Assembly (NCBI GenBank): GCA_029582155.1
Contig: CM055903.1
Coordinates: 36,560,353-36,624,352 of the forward strand
DNA: 64,000 bases
Reading direction: 5' to 3'
From: Panopea generosa
Lineage: Eukaryota; Mollusca; Bivalvia; Adapedonta; Hiatellidae
Below are positions 35,999 through 48,544 of the stretch, piece by piece. Positions within the stretch are counted from its first letter, which is position 1; every line of letters begins with the position of its first letter. A model generated the notes under the pieces. It made no database searches. It was not told the DNA's origin and was given only the letters and a program-made list of their open reading frames with translations. The position numbers were made by a program, and so were the translations under genes.

Positions 35999-36208
35999 TT
36001 TGTCATTCTCGTACCATTCCCATGGAGTATTGATTACGGTTAATTGTTCATCAATTATGTGAAAGCTACTAAATATTTATAGCACTATTCTTTGGGGACT
36101 ACACTTCCACAACCAGGCTGCCATGTGTATTATTTATCTGGTTTCCAGATTTGTGATGTTCTATAAATTGCACACCGGACGTTTTTCAGTTCAAGTACTT
36201 AAGTATTT

Positions 36209-37478
36209 GTTGGCCATATACTACTATATTGGTCAGCTACCTGCTACAGTATTGGTCAACTACACGCTACAGTATTGATCAGCTACACGCTACAGTATTG
36301 GTCAGCTACATGGTACAGTGTTGGTCAGCTTAACGCTACTGTATTGGTCAGTTACACGCTACAGTATTTGTCAGCTACACGCTACAGTATTGGTCAGCTA
36401 CACTGTACAGTACTGGTCAGCTACAAGCTACAGTATTTGTCAGCTACACGCTACAGTATTGATCAGCTACACGCTACAGTATTGGTCAGCTACATGGTAC
36501 AGTGTTGGTCAGCTTAACGCTACTGTATTGGTCAGTTACACGCTACAGTATTTGTCAGCTACACGCTACAGTATTGGTCAGCTACACTGTACAGTACTGG
36601 TCAGCTACAAGCTACAGTATTTGTCAGCTACACGCTACAGAATTGGTCAGCTACATGGTACAGTATTGATCAGCTATATGGTACAGTACTGGTCAACTTT
36701 ATACTATAATATTGGTCAGCTATATATTATAGTACTGGTCAGCTTCATGGTACAGCATTTGTCAGCTATATACTATAGTTTTTGTCAGGTACATGGTACA
36801 GTATTGGTCAGCTACATGGTACAGTATTGGTCAACTTTATACTATAATATTGGTCAGCTATATATTATAGTACTGGTCAGCTTCATGGTACAGTATTGGT
36901 CAGCTATATACTATAGTATTGGTCAGCTACATGGTACAGTATTGGACAGCTATATACTATAGAATTGGTCACCTATATACTTTAGTATTTGGTCAGCTTT
37001 ATGTTATAGTATTGGTCAGCTATATACTAAAGTATTGGTCAGCTACATGATACAGTATTGGTCAGCTTTATACTATAGTATTGGTCAGCTACATAGTACA
37101 GTATTGGTCAGCTTTATACTATAGTATTTATCAGCTATATACTATAGTATTGGCCAGTTATATCCTATAGTATTGGTCAGCTACATGATACAGTATTGGT
37201 CAGCTACATGGTACAGTATCGGTCAGCTTTATACTATAGTATTAATCAGCTATATACTATAGTATTGGTCAGTTATATACTATAGTATTGGTCAGCTACA
37301 GTAGTGGTCAGCTATATACTATAGTATTGATCAGCTATATACTAAAGTATTTGTCAGCCACACGCTACAGTAGGGGTCAGCTATATACTATAGTATTGGT
37401 CAGCTACATGGTACAGTATTGGTCAGCTTTATACTATATCATTGGTCAGCTATATACTATAGTATTGGTCAGCTACCA
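36209..37478. repeat. 23-bp tandem array with 184-bp higher-order unit
   Basis: Units contain CTACAGTATTGGTCAGCTAC. The left part (36275-36640) repeats as two near-identical blocks 184 bp apart, that is eight units. To the right the units shift to TATACTATAGTATTGGTCAGC. Since 3 x 23 is 69, long false ORFs result. Confidence 0.95.
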
Positions 37479-37508
37479 CTTCTAATATTTACTTTTGTTT
37501 TATCGAAA

Positions 37509-37825
37509 CCACAGCGATAGTCTAGGGGTAGAGCGTCCGCCTCGCATTAGGAAGATCGTGAGTTCGATCCCTGGTCGGGTCATACGAAAGACTTGACAAA
37601 TGGTTATTGAAGCTTCCTCACTTAACACTCAGTATTTAGAATATAGTTCTAGGTCTGGTTGACCCCAGTCAGTATAATATGACCGTGTGGGTGAATATGA
37701 TACCGTGTGTATGCGGCAGGATGCTACTCCAGTGTGGTTGCACTTTGAATATTGTCTCAATTAGACACCGCGATATAACTTAAAGCTTGTTAAAAGCAAC
37801 GCTCGGTACTATACAACCAACCAAC
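37509..37825 (+). mobile_element. SINE family B copy
   Basis: The head CGATAGTCTAGGGGTAGAGC carries an A box, and the B box GTGAGTTCGATCCC is followed by TGGTCGGGTC. The body has GTTGACCCCAGTCAGTATAA and GCAGGATGCTACTCCAGTG, a body type I associate with bivalve SINEs. The tail is (CCAA)n, directly abutting a family A SINE. Confidence 0.75.
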
Positions 37826-37827
37826 AT

Positions 37828-38103
37828 AATTGAATATTAGCGTCATTTTTATTCCAACGAGTGGTAACAGACGATCAGTTAACATAACCACTGTTTCCTG
37901 GGATCCTGAAAGGTAAACCAGTACTCAAGCATATCCCATCTCCGCAAGTAACTAATATATTTCCCACTTGAATCAGTAGTGAGAGACGAATGACATTGAG
38001 ACACAATGACGTATATCAATCATCACGGAGACTGTTGCCGGGCGGGGATTCGAACGCACGACCCCTGAATTGATAATCAGACGCGTAACCGACTGAGCTA
38101 GTT
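37828..38103 (-). mobile_element. SINE family A copy
   Basis: The tail (ATTGAATATTAG) is on the left and the head (TAACCGACTGAGCTAG, B box GGGGATTCGAACGC in plus-strand view) on the right. Nearly full length. Confidence 0.88.
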
Positions 38104-38109
38104 CACACT

Positions 38110-38236
38110 GGAAAGAAAAAAAAACTGGAAAAAAAACAAGATCCCTACTTTTCGGGTAGCACAGAAGTTAGATCTCTCTCTATGAACGACAATCATGCAA
38201 ACGTTTTATATTTACTATACAATAAAGAACACAACT
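38110..38236. mobile_element. Decayed fragment of MITE M4
   Basis: Matches the right half of copies A and B: CCCTACTTTTC, CTCTCTATGAAyGACAA and TTTACTATAsAATAAAGAACA, with many substitutions and a missing left half. It shows the family also has an old layer. Confidence 0.65.
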
Positions 38237-38254
38237 CAATATTGGGCTAACAAC

Positions 38255-38400
38255 TTGGCATAAGACTTTGCGTCTCATTATCATTCATTTCTCGCCGCTG
38301 ATTCAAATGGGACAGTTAGTTGCGGAAGTACTCGAGCTCTGGTCAATCTTCCAGGATCCCAGGAAATAGTGGTTCGGTTACATGACCATCTCTAAGCATT
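38255..38400 (+). mobile_element. SINE family A body fragment
   Basis: Retains GCGTCTCATTATCATTC, GCTGATTCAAATGGGA, TCCAGGATCCCAGGAAATAG and GGTTCGGTTACATGACC; the tRNA head is missing. Confidence 0.7.
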
Positions 38401-38404
38401 TATA

Positions 38405-40013
38405 GACATGTGTAGTTATCTTCCTTGGCACTCGACCTTTGAGTGACTAAATGTGTGTAATTAATTGGTGAATGAAAATCACATTAAATATTCAAATTAT
38501 CTGTACACAATGTGTTGAAAATTAAACTTGATGCTGTCTCGTCGACGCAATGAAAGCCAATCACTTTAACTAACATATTAAATCAGAGGGTTTGTGTTAT
38601 GTAAACAAATGACACTTTTTGTGCAAACATCTGATACCAAATATGTAGACAAACCAGTTTAGTGTCTAAATCTGCATTGAAATAGTAGGGACACATGACA
38701 CACTATATTCATAAACCGTCAATCTTTGGGATGCGAATTTTATAAATATATATAAACTGAGCTCACTTAGCATAGTTTCTTGAGCATAAAACTTAATTCA
38801 TTTTTATGCTCAGAAAACAATGCTTAATACAAAAATTTAAAACAATGTCAAAATATGTTATTAGAGCAGGTTTTCTTGGAGAACGGCCAATATGTACACA
38901 CACGTTAATATATCAGATTTTCATCCTGCAGATGTATTATTTTCAAATATGGTAGAAGAAAATGTTTAGTCATTACGTATACTTGTCCATGAGGTATGTT
39001 ATGAACATAACAAACAAATGGAAAAATAATTTACCTAAACGTTCACTTAATATACATGCACAAGAAAATTTCAACCGAAAATATTGATTGATTCAAATAA
39101 ATCCAATTGATTTTCTAAAATCAGTGTCAAAATCAAAATTCCTGCCTAAGTCAGTTCAGCATCTAATAACCTCATAGCAACATATGGCACTTGGACGACG
39201 TGCCGAGATGTTTGTCCTGATTATAAATGGATCACAATACTATAGAATTGCAACATTTTCCGTAGGACTGACCGTACCAATTGATCCAGCACGTGCAATG
39301 CGTGCATTTCGTAAAGTCGATAAAACCAGTTTATGTGAAGGATTAGGCGTGAATTGACGAGTGTGCGATAAGATACGTTTATCACTTTTAGTCTATTTCC
39401 TTTCGTATATACAGATTGTATTTTACATGTCTGTTATGTTCATACATACACTGTAGCACTACAAAGTTTGTATAAGGATTAATATTACAGATTGTGATGA
39501 ACACACAACTTGATGAGTTTCTGAAACTTAATTAAAATATCGAAATTTTATAACTCTAATGTTCGTCACTACATAAAAGAATGATCTAGACTTACTTCTG
39601 TAACTATATCAGCTTGGTATTCGCACTGAGAATAATCAAAACAAAACAGTACAATACAAACGTGTGCAATGGCGCCGCAAGTTTGATTTGAAGAAACAAT
39701 AATGAGTTTGCTTTGTATGTATATTTTATAAATATGTACCAACAAAGAATGACCGTTTAGTGTAAAATGTTATCAAGAGACAAAACAATCATTTTGAACA
39801 TGTAGAGTTAGCTTGATCTGGGTAAAATCGATTAGATGTAGGAAAGCCAAAAATATAAAATCGAAAGATAAACGAGTTCTATTGTTTTACCAGAGTTAAA
39901 AAAATAGAAAAAAATCACCACTTCAAGGATTGTGTGATGTTTGATACATTTTTCAAACACGAATAAATAACAAGGTGAACACACATAACAAGGCATTTCC
40001 AAAGCCACATTTA
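38405..40013. other. AT-rich stretch without a recognised gene
   Basis: No coding pattern, RNA gene or tandem repeat was recognised. Confidence 0.4.
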
Positions 40014-40508
40014 TTACAGAAATATTTGTCGAACGGAGAACTTTAACCTGGTTTGGATATAAAAACCGTTCGCATGAATGACAAAAGCTGCTGGTTTGCT
40101 CCGTATACTATTTTGATAATCATGTAAATGGTTTTGGTCACTTGTGCAATTGATGATATTTAGATCATTGGATGTGAATAAATCACAGACTAAACCAACA
40201 TCGAAAATGGTTTCATCGGTCGTCATATTCATTGTTGCATGTGAACTTTCACTTGTAAAAATAATAAGTATAAACTAACGTTCACTTGGTGACTCGATTT
40301 CACGTGTCAATGCAGGAAATTTACTTCTATTTGCACCTTTTTGCTTTTTTTAATTTTGTCCAAAGTAAGAATGATTTGAATGGCCAACTTTATCTCGACC
40401 ATTTGCTCTACTAGCAACATTTTCAGGTAAAACATGTCTATCACCTATTTCAGTCCCATTTTCAGGTAAAATCACATTCCTGTGATATTGACCACTAGCT
40501 TCATTCAT
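40014..40508 (-). pseudogene. Protein-like minus-strand region, unassigned
   Basis: Two open stretches lie in one frame, separated by in-frame stops. The first, 53 codons from an ATG at 40508, reads MNEASGQYHRNV... and ends FGQN. The second, ending at 40014, contains MNMTTDETIFDVG and SKPAAFVIHANGFY. Both are hydrophilic and lack the K/N/I/F bias of the random ORFs nearby. A TTTTGTAG acceptor-like site abuts the first ATG, a CAG|GTTAAA donor-like site lies near the end of the second, and AATAAA overlaps the final stop. This could be the last exons of a gene, or a pseudogene. I do not recognise a family. Confidence 0.3.
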
Positions 40509-40599
40509 ACTACAAAATTACGTCTCAATCTGCCTAGTCTGCATTGAATGGCGGATCTGCTATATCGACATTACCGCGCTGAAAAAGGCAAGCAACGCA

Positions 40600-40710
40600 A
40601 TTAACGACAGTTGTACATTGCAAACCAATTGGTGGAGATTGCCTCAAACCATCTTTGCTTTCTTTCCACGCGTCTTCCTGCTAGCGTGTATAAAAGAATA
40701 CAAAGCATAC
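40600..40710 (+). promoter_or_regulatory. Candidate CCAAT/TATA promoter
   Basis: AACCAATTGG at about 40622-40631 and GTGTATAAAAG at about 40686-40696 are spaced as in a core promoter. No plus-strand gene is recognised downstream, so this may be chance. Confidence 0.2.
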
Positions 40711-40899
40711 AAATAATGTAACCATCACTTGACAAGATTAGCACATTTGACTGGCTGATTGAAATATCGATGTTTGGTACCTTGCTCAACTTCATTCCGT
40801 TACTGAATGAGTATGGGTAGGGTACCAGACTATGAATATAAACATCACGTGATGAGGTCAGCACCTTTGAATGGTTACTTAAAATTCCATCAAACATGT

Positions 40900-41600
40900 C
40901 TTGGGACTAGCTAGTGTAATGACTTTTCAGATATGCGGAACAAATATAAAATACGTGCGTTTTTTTAATACAACTACAATATGTAGTAAGAATTAACGTA
41001 CTGTGTTCTAACCTGTAATAATGGCAATAAAATAAGTATTTGAAGCCCTAATTTTAATTTTTGATTTCTTGATTATTCAATTTACGATACTTTGATTTGT
41101 CTAAGGGACAAAAATGTATTCTACTTTCAAAATAAACTATAAAAAAATAGGTTTCCTACATGCCACTGAAAATACAAAATATACCGTAAATGTACTTGGA
41201 TATTTTTTCAACATATTTATAATACTATATTTTTTATATCCTAGTTAAAAAATTCTTACAAATATCTCCAAAATACGGTTATGCAACCACATTTTCAATA
41301 AACGGATACAGATTCTTTTGGATCTTGTTTCGAAGTATTTCAGATGGTGAGCCTGATGTTATGTATTCATTAGGATTCCTGTCGATTGGCAATGTGGTCA
41401 CACTGGTAGATAGAATTACCCTTCACAGCGCAGTATCTCCTTTCAGACGTTTTTGATAAATTGACTTTGAAGGACACTGGGCTTCAGAACAGATAATTCT
41501 TTTCAGTTCAAACTTTATCTCATAAAGATATATTTGATATCATTGTATCATCGATACACCATAGCCTTCTAAATTGCATTACTGTCCATTCATTAAGAAA
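40900..41600. other. AT-rich stretch without a recognised feature
   Basis: No coding pattern or repeat was recognised. Confidence 0.35.
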
Positions 41601-41605
41601 AATGA

Positions 41606-41738
41606 TACAGTCAAACCTGTCTTAAGCAGCCAGTCAAGGGAAAAATCAAAAGTGGTCTTTTAAGACAGTTTGCTGTTTTAAACAGGTTAAGACAAGTGAC
41701 TGCTTAATAAGGTGACCGCTTTCACAGGATTTACTGTA
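41606..41738. mobile_element. Short foldback MITE
   Basis: A 133-bp element with imperfect termini TACAGTCAAACCTGT and, reversed, TACAGTAAATCCTGT (13 of 15). The interior has TTAAGCAGCCA and related TTAAGACA repeats in both orientations. Elements with CAGTsAAACCTGT-type ends are widespread in invertebrates. Confidence 0.65.
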
Positions 41739-41739
41739 T

Positions 41740-42420
41740 TTAAAAAAAGTACATGGCGCAGCATTGTTGAATTAAATGACACATACTGCAGTTTGAATTA
41801 CTTTTGTCAATGTTTGAGCAATCTATTTCGTGGCTGATTTAGGTAATGCTACATGCATTTTGAATGAGGCATTAACAGTTTTATTCCTGATGGAGATTGT
41901 TCCATTGCACTGCCTGTTATTTCACGTCAGAACCAGATATACTGCAACACACCACTAACGCTTCATCCAACAGAAAACGGCTACTTTTTGCGACCAAACT
42001 AAAAACAGGTCATATAAAGGGACAAGACTTGATAATATTCTCTTATCAGAAGACAAAAGTCCCGTATCAAAAGTGGCTAGCGTCAAAACCCAGACTAAAA
42101 CGTTTATTCGATGGAGAGGAAATGTTAACTAAAATGTCCTCCAAGATGAGGGACACGTGTAGCCAATCATCTACCTGACGGTAGTTACGATCGATTATTG
42201 ATCATTGTATATACATGTATATATATATACACAAAAATGTTCATTCACAAACAAGTTGTTAATTTCTTTGTAAAAACGTGTTTAGTTACTTACTGGTTAT
42301 GCCACTTTAAAGATTCACATTAACATCCACTCTCTCTGGTTGTTCACAAAAGATTACCTTCATACATTATATGTATGCATCATACATTGCGAATGTGCCA
42401 CATTTTGAAAATACCGTTGT
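41740..42420. other. Stretch with one unassigned ORF
   Basis: A plus-strand ORF of about 93 codons (41897-42178, non-ATG start) has no recognised domain. A small (TA)n/(CA) tract lies at 42210-42235. No other feature was recognised. Confidence 0.25.
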
Positions 42421-42424
42421 TATA

Positions 42425-42892
42425 GGCATAGTGCCACCATTGCAAAAAGGAAGTGCTTCCGTGGGGTAGTCGCATAATGGCGGTTATAAATAATCATCAA
42501 TTCTTCTTCTTTAAAAATGTATTTTTCTTATTTTAATGCTCATTTTTTTATTTGAATGGCATTATTGATGTATTTTGAACATTTTGATAGCATTGTCATG
42601 TTTGAATTGTGAATTTAGAAAAAAAAAATGATGCTTGGAAATTGGGGTATGAATTCATGATTTCGGAAGTCTACTTTCACTTTGTCACCAGTGTACACAC
42701 TGAGCAGAAAAAAATCTCTTATATGACACATGACCCCTACTTTTCTCATCATATTTTGATAGTGCAGAGGTTGACAAACAGTAAAATGTAGGTTTCACTT
42801 CTTTCATTTGGGACTCTCTATGAATGACAAGCTTTCAAACTTTTATTATTTACTATAGAATAAAGAACAAAAATCAATGGTGGGGTTACACC
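42425..42892. mobile_element. MITE M4, copy B (4-bp target duplication)
   Basis: The target duplication TATA is at 42421-42424 and 42893-42896. Termini are the same as copy A, and the body is nearly identical apart from a short insertion around 42555 and scattered changes. Confidence 0.88.
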
Positions 42893-42937
42893 TATAATTT
42901 CAATTATCCCCCTTTGTGTGCACGTCATCGAAGTAAA

Positions 42938-43070
42938 ACGACCTTGTTTCCGCAAGTAGCTGGCAACTTTCTCGCATGGATATTTTAGACCTAGTTGGAG
43001 TCGAACCCAAAACCCAGCGATGAGAGATTCGTAGTAATTAGATCGCCGTATATTACTTGGCCACGGAGGA
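42938..43070 (-). mobile_element. SINE family D-like fragment
   Basis: The minus strand reads TCCTCCGTGGCCAAGTAATA, B box GGGTTCGACTCCAAC and GCCAGCTACTTGCGGAAAC. The head differs from the other D copies (GTGGCCAAG instead of TGGTCTAAG), suggesting a subfamily. Confidence 0.65.
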
Positions 43071-43089
43071 TCATTTGCCACGTACAAAA

Positions 43090-44570
43090 ATGACTTTTAC
43101 AAGTTAGAAAACACGATCACATAAATGGTCGCTAGGCCAGACGGCTTGGCTTCCCTCGGTTTTACTCTGGTACACCACAGATATGTTTTTATTTGATTAT
43201 GCAATATATTGGAAAATGAAGAAAATGCATTTCTTCTAAATTAACCAAACACTTATCCCAGAATTGTCATGTTGGTCATTTGATCAGATATTTGAATAAA
43301 CAACTGTCACAAGTACATCACAGCATGCAATAGCATATTTCAATATGCGTATAGTTTACAGTTGAAACATTTTTTATTACAAATATATTGAAATACCGAT
43401 GACCACACGTAATACCAGCATAACGTTTGGTCCTTTGTTCAAAACAATATAGATATACATCGATTCTCTGCGAACTACTGTTCGACTTATATATACACAC
43501 TCGTTCATATTTCTTTTAACATTTTCTTTCATAACATTTTTATTCTTTTCCATCTTTTTCTTCTGATTTTCCTACTGTATGCCGACCAAATGTATTACAC
43601 TGATGCTTTATATTACCAGACAAACGGTAATAGGATTTTAAATTATTTAATTCTTTGCATGTGTTTCGCGATTAATTTTGATTACTAGTTGTCACCGAAG
43701 CATATATCCGGGTACTGGTCCAGATTGGTAATCAGATTATATAGTTTAATACATCGTTCAGTACGCTGTGATATATATATAACACGTCACCAGCTATGGT
43801 TTACACGCATAACGTCCGCTCATTTATTTCCCATTGGCTTCTGTAAAAATATAACAGCCGCTCTATATATACATATATACTTAGCGCAATTACTTACAGT
43901 GCTGCTTCCTTTGGTGCATATTTTTCATCTTTGCAGCTCTGAATGATAATTGTTTTTTCAACATTGTCTTAAAAACTTGTTTGTGCAATATGATAGCAAT
44001 AGCCAAAGAACACAAGCACGCAACAACGCAGTCAATAGATGAAATAACTATAGACCTGCAGAACAAGTGACCATGGTAGCTGTTCGGGAGCGGTTCTAAA
44101 ATTTAAACCTGGTTATAACTTATGTAGTCCAATCAAGTTACCCCAGGACCCGAAACTAAAAGTAACATTTGGATCTATACAATAAAAATAGTTTAGGAAA
44201 ATCGAAGGATATGAAAGTTGTTTTTTTCCCTGTTTTTATTCTAATGGTTTTCATAATATACTATCATCAAAGAAGTGGATAGTACAAATGATAAATATAT
44301 TTTTCTATACCTCAGTTTCGACTTGCTAAACAGAACTAAATGTTTAAACGAGTAAACAACATAGCATTACACAATTGTATGACAGAATGTGTTTTTGAAT
44401 TTTGATTAAAACAACATAAAAAAGATTAACAAATTACCTCACCCACTTATTTTATTTAAGAAGTATGAACCGATAATGAGTTTCAAATAGTAGATGTGTA
44501 TAATTTAAATGAAAGCTAGCAGACCATCTCTACTTTGCACCAAGGAAATATATATAGAGAAGTGTAAGCA
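43090..44570. other. Stretch without a recognised feature
   Basis: Short ORFs only, none with a recognisable domain. Confidence 0.4.
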
Positions 44571-44574
44571 ACTG

Positions 44575-44800
44575 ATCGAGATTTAGAAATACTCGCGTAT
44601 TCACAGAAAATCTCGCGAAATCTCGTTTCAAATTATTTATATTTTCATTCATCTCAGGAATTCAAACCAACATTTTTGCTTTGTAAATGAAATTCTGTAC
44701 AAAACGGTATTTTCCCCGGCAATTTATGTTCCAAGTTGAAGGGCTTATGCTTTCAAAATATGTATACCGTAATTTAAAATGTACTTGAAATCTTACTTCA
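44575..44800 (+). repeat. Dispersed repeat G, copy 2
   Basis: Matches the reverse of 35250-35565, starting at CTCGCGTATTCAC and AAAATCTCGCGAAATCTCG. Both copies carry paired CG-rich TCTCG motifs, unusual in this CpG-poor DNA. Confidence 0.55.
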
Positions 44801-45159
44801 AACTACAATTCGTTTTATTTATGATCATTTTGCGGGGTCAAAACATCACAAAATATTCAAGGTTACATATGACTTTCATTCTGTGTCTAATAAATCAGAT
44901 GTCTGTGAATTGTGAAAGATAAGTTTACCAAAATAAATAATTGTTGGTGCGCTATTTGATTAACAAAAACATTCTGGTAACTTAAACCGCATATGACCCA
45001 TGCCCATAATTATCACGAAACAAGTATTATTTTAAAGATGAACTTTGTAAGCGAGCAGGCTATATGTTACGTTTATACTTGATTTTGACCAACTTTAATG
45101 AAGAAAAACATTAAATAACTATAGAATGAGCCAGTGAATAGTAAAACATTAATATACTA

Positions 45160-48100
45160 AGATTCGAAGACATCAGATGCAAAGTTGAAATGAGCTGTTT
45201 GGGGAGCATTGGTCATCTGCTTGGGAGTTCAGAGATACACGCATTTTTTGGAGATCATTTATGCCGATACAACTGAAGGGCATATGCTAATAAGTACTTA
45301 CAATCGCAAAGAAGCAGCTCTTAGCAGATTTACATGTATGTAATCAAAGGTTTAAAATACAACCTTTGAATTTCGAAACACAGACAATACATTGGCACTG
45401 TCAAAAGAGTATTTGAGACATTTCAAGGAGTCACTCAACTGAGGTAATATAGGAGACATTAACCCCGAAGAACGCCAATGTTAATAATCTGTGGAAAAAC
45501 ACACTGTAAACGTGTTAATTAACTTAGAATGCGAAACACACACTGATATAAAAGTTGCAAATTGAAGCATAAACCATTCGCGAAACAAGAAACCAGATGC
45601 CTAAAAAATGATGGTTAATAGAAGAACGAAACTATTATGGATGCAATATTAAGAGATGTTTGAACTTTTTGAGACTTTGAACATCAAACTCAGACGTAAA
45701 GGTTATTCGGCTCTTTGTCTGCACACTTATTCAGAAATGTTACCATATTTTGCTATATCAAGGCAAACACCTTATGTGAAACAATGGTATATGTACTTGT
45801 ACGATATTATAGAGCAAATGTTAATTCAGGGTACTGGAACAACCAGTGGTCTCATTTGTAGGGACAATAGTATGACTGAAATACAAGGAATAGTTAGCCT
45901 GTTACCTACACCGACATGTTCTGGGTAAATCAGTGTATGCAAAAGTTATGTATACATCTAGATAGCATCTCAAACAGAATAGCAAAACAATACAGTCACA
46001 GGATGAAATAAATTGCAAGCTTTGTCAAATTATAAAATCTAGTCAGTGACGATCCATTGCTAAAAAGTATTGATGTTATGGAAGATAAAACTGTTAATAT
46101 TGATAACTCCAGGGATACTGGTAGTGATATTATTGATAACTCCAGGGATACTGGTAGTGATAATATTGATAACTCCAGTGATACGGGTAGTGATAGTATT
46201 GTTAACTCCAGGGAAACTGGTAGTGATAATATTGATAACTCCAGGGATACTGGTAGTGATATTATTGATAACTCCAGGGATACTGGTAGTGATAATATTG
46301 ATAACTCCAGGGATAATGGTAGTGATATTATTGATAACTCCAGAGATACTGGTAGTGATAATATTGATAACTCCAGGGATACTGGTAGTGATATTATTGA
46401 TAACTCCAGGGATACTGGAAGTGATATTATTGATAACTCCAGGGAAACTGGTAGTGATATTATTGATAACTCCAGGGATACTGGTAGTGATATTATTGAT
46501 AATTCCAGGGATACTAGTAGTGATAATATTGGTAATTCCATGGATACTGGTAGTGATAATATTGATAACTCCAGGGAAACTGGTAATGATAATATTGATA
46601 ACTCCAGGGATACTGGTAGAGATAATATTGATAACTCCAGGGAAACTGGTAGTGATATTATTGATAACTCAAAGGATACTGGTAGTGATATTATTGATAA
46701 CTCCAAGGGAACTGGTAGTGATATTATTGATAACTCCAGGGATACTGGTAGAGATATTATTGATAACTCCAGGGAAACTGGTAGTGATATTATTGATAAC
46801 TCAAGGGATACTGGTAGTGATATTATTGATAACTCCAGGGGAACTGGTAGTGATATTATTGATAACTCCAGGGATACTGGTAGTGATATTATTGATAACT
46901 CCAGTGATACTAGTAGTGATAATATTGATAACTCCAGGGCTACTGGTAGTGATAATATTGATAACTCCAGGGTTACTGGTAGTTATATTATTGATAACTC
47001 CAGGGGAACTGGTAGTGATATTATTGATAACTCCAGGGATACTGGTAGTGATATTATTGATAACTCCAGTGATACTAGTAGTGATAATATTGATAACTCC
47101 AGGGCTACTGGTAGTGATAATATTGATAACTCCAGGGATACTGGTAGTGATATTATTATATCCATGGAAGAAAGAACACCATTGGGTATTCTTTTAAAAA
47201 GAAAATAAGACTGCTCTACTGAGTTTTATAGTTTTGATAAATTATAAAATAATACGTCGATATTCAGCTTTGTTTTTCAGCGGTGGAATTCTGCTGCTGC
47301 AGTTACGATGACCAGAGAGGAACTGACTTCATTGTTCACTTATCAATTATATACCTACATCGGTTCTCTTTGACTCAAATTGCTTGCTTGGGGGAAGTAA
47401 AAAAAAAAGTAGCTGAACCTGTAGTAATAAAAATTATGTTGTTGCAGAACCACAAACTATGGTGTATGTCACTGACGGAGGCTTTTTAACACAGCAACTT
47501 CCCAGGCCAAGAGATTATACATATACCTGGATACTTTTTTATAATAAGACTTGTACGTGCGATATAGTGTCGGAAGTATGGAAAGGGATCAGTGATCGTA
47601 TTTGACTGGATATTCAGAGGACCCATCTACGAAAGATACTGCATACCTTAGATATAATGCTAGACATATAAACACAAAAAAAGATGCGTTCCTTGCTTAC
47701 ACAAAAATAAGCAAGGCTTAATAAACATGCTAATGGCCGCTTAGATGCAAATGATTTTAAATCACGACAAGCAATAAGAGATACGACTGTCGTAATCATA
47801 AATACATCTGTGGAACATGCAGTTAGTCAATCAAAGTTTTTAATGGTGACGATACGAACATTGCTCCTTATCTATTACGCCAACATGAACTCATATGAAA
47901 CAAACTTTAAACCTGGACCAATAATATGAGTTTAAAGCACAAAGTTCACAAAAATAAAGCTAGGCAAAGAAATATGCAAACATATATTATCCATAAATGC
48001 TTTTCTTTGATGTGGCACAACCTCTCGTCGGTTTGGTACAGGAACAGGATTATCACTTCAGAAGTTTTAAATAAATCAGAAATTCCGTAAATGCGCTTTT

Positions 48101-48540
48101 GTTTTTGATGACGAAACTTCCACAAAAGGTACAGTTGCAAAATCAGGAGAGGAGGCATTAGTTATTATGTACAATGATAAAACCGGGATAAACTATTGAT
48201 ACTCTAATGAGTACAAGTTCTTCTAGAAAGTTTCCTTGCAAGCATTACATTTGTGACACCTATGCGAATGCCATCAACGTCTGCATCAGCAATGCATCAT
48301 AACATCAGAATGTTCCATCAAATTCAAATATGGAAGGATAAAGATGGCATTTATCAGAGGCATTGGACTGGAGAGTAGTACAAAGTAAGATGGTGAAAAC
48401 ACGGAAAGTCCCACCACTGGACAGTATATTAGTTTAATGAAAGTAGTTAGAGTAAGTGTAAAGTCAGATTGTCGCATGACTCGATGCACATGTAAGAAGC
48501 ACAGGCTGGAGTGCTCCCCAATGTCTGAATACTATTACAG
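45160..48540 (+). pseudogene. Fossil of a multicopy, multi-domain invertebrate ORF family
   Basis: Conserved blocks occur in order on one strand: EMSCLGSIGHLLG (45181-45237), LHTYSEMLPYF (45719-45751), IEQM...TTSGL...MTE (45805-45900), MEERTPLG (47164-47187), TREELTSLF (near 47310), VYVTDGGFL (47462-47488), GDDTNI (47845-47862), CGTTSRRFGTGTG (48011-48049), AKSGEEALVIMY (48137-48172), MPSTSASAMHHN (48268-48303) and a cysteine cluster CRMTRCTCKKH...CSPM (48470-48523). I recognise this order from long uncharacterised proteins present in many copies in corals, molluscs and other invertebrates. It is multiply broken and not functional. It appears intronless. A 33-bp tandem array expands its interior. 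Whether the family is a mobile element or a host family is unknown to me. Confidence 0.75.
46085..47160 (+). repeat. 33-bp tandem array inside the fossil ORF
   Basis: About 32 units of 33 bp containing TTGATAACTCCAGGGATACT and GGTAGTGAT. In the frame of the adjoining MEERTPLG block each unit reads DNSRDTGSDII-like. No unit-length change is seen, so the frame stays open throughout; other frames and one minus frame are open too because 33 is a multiple of 3. Confidence 0.95.
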
Positions 48541-48544
48541 TCAA

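Noticed and set aside
36275-36962. ORFs in the 23-bp array
   Set aside because: All frames are open because the unit lacks stops; no gene structure.
46057-47208. Long overlapping ORFs of 375-383 codons
   Set aside because: Produced by the 33-bp unit having no stop in several frames. Not called a gene, although its origin is discussed as a finding.
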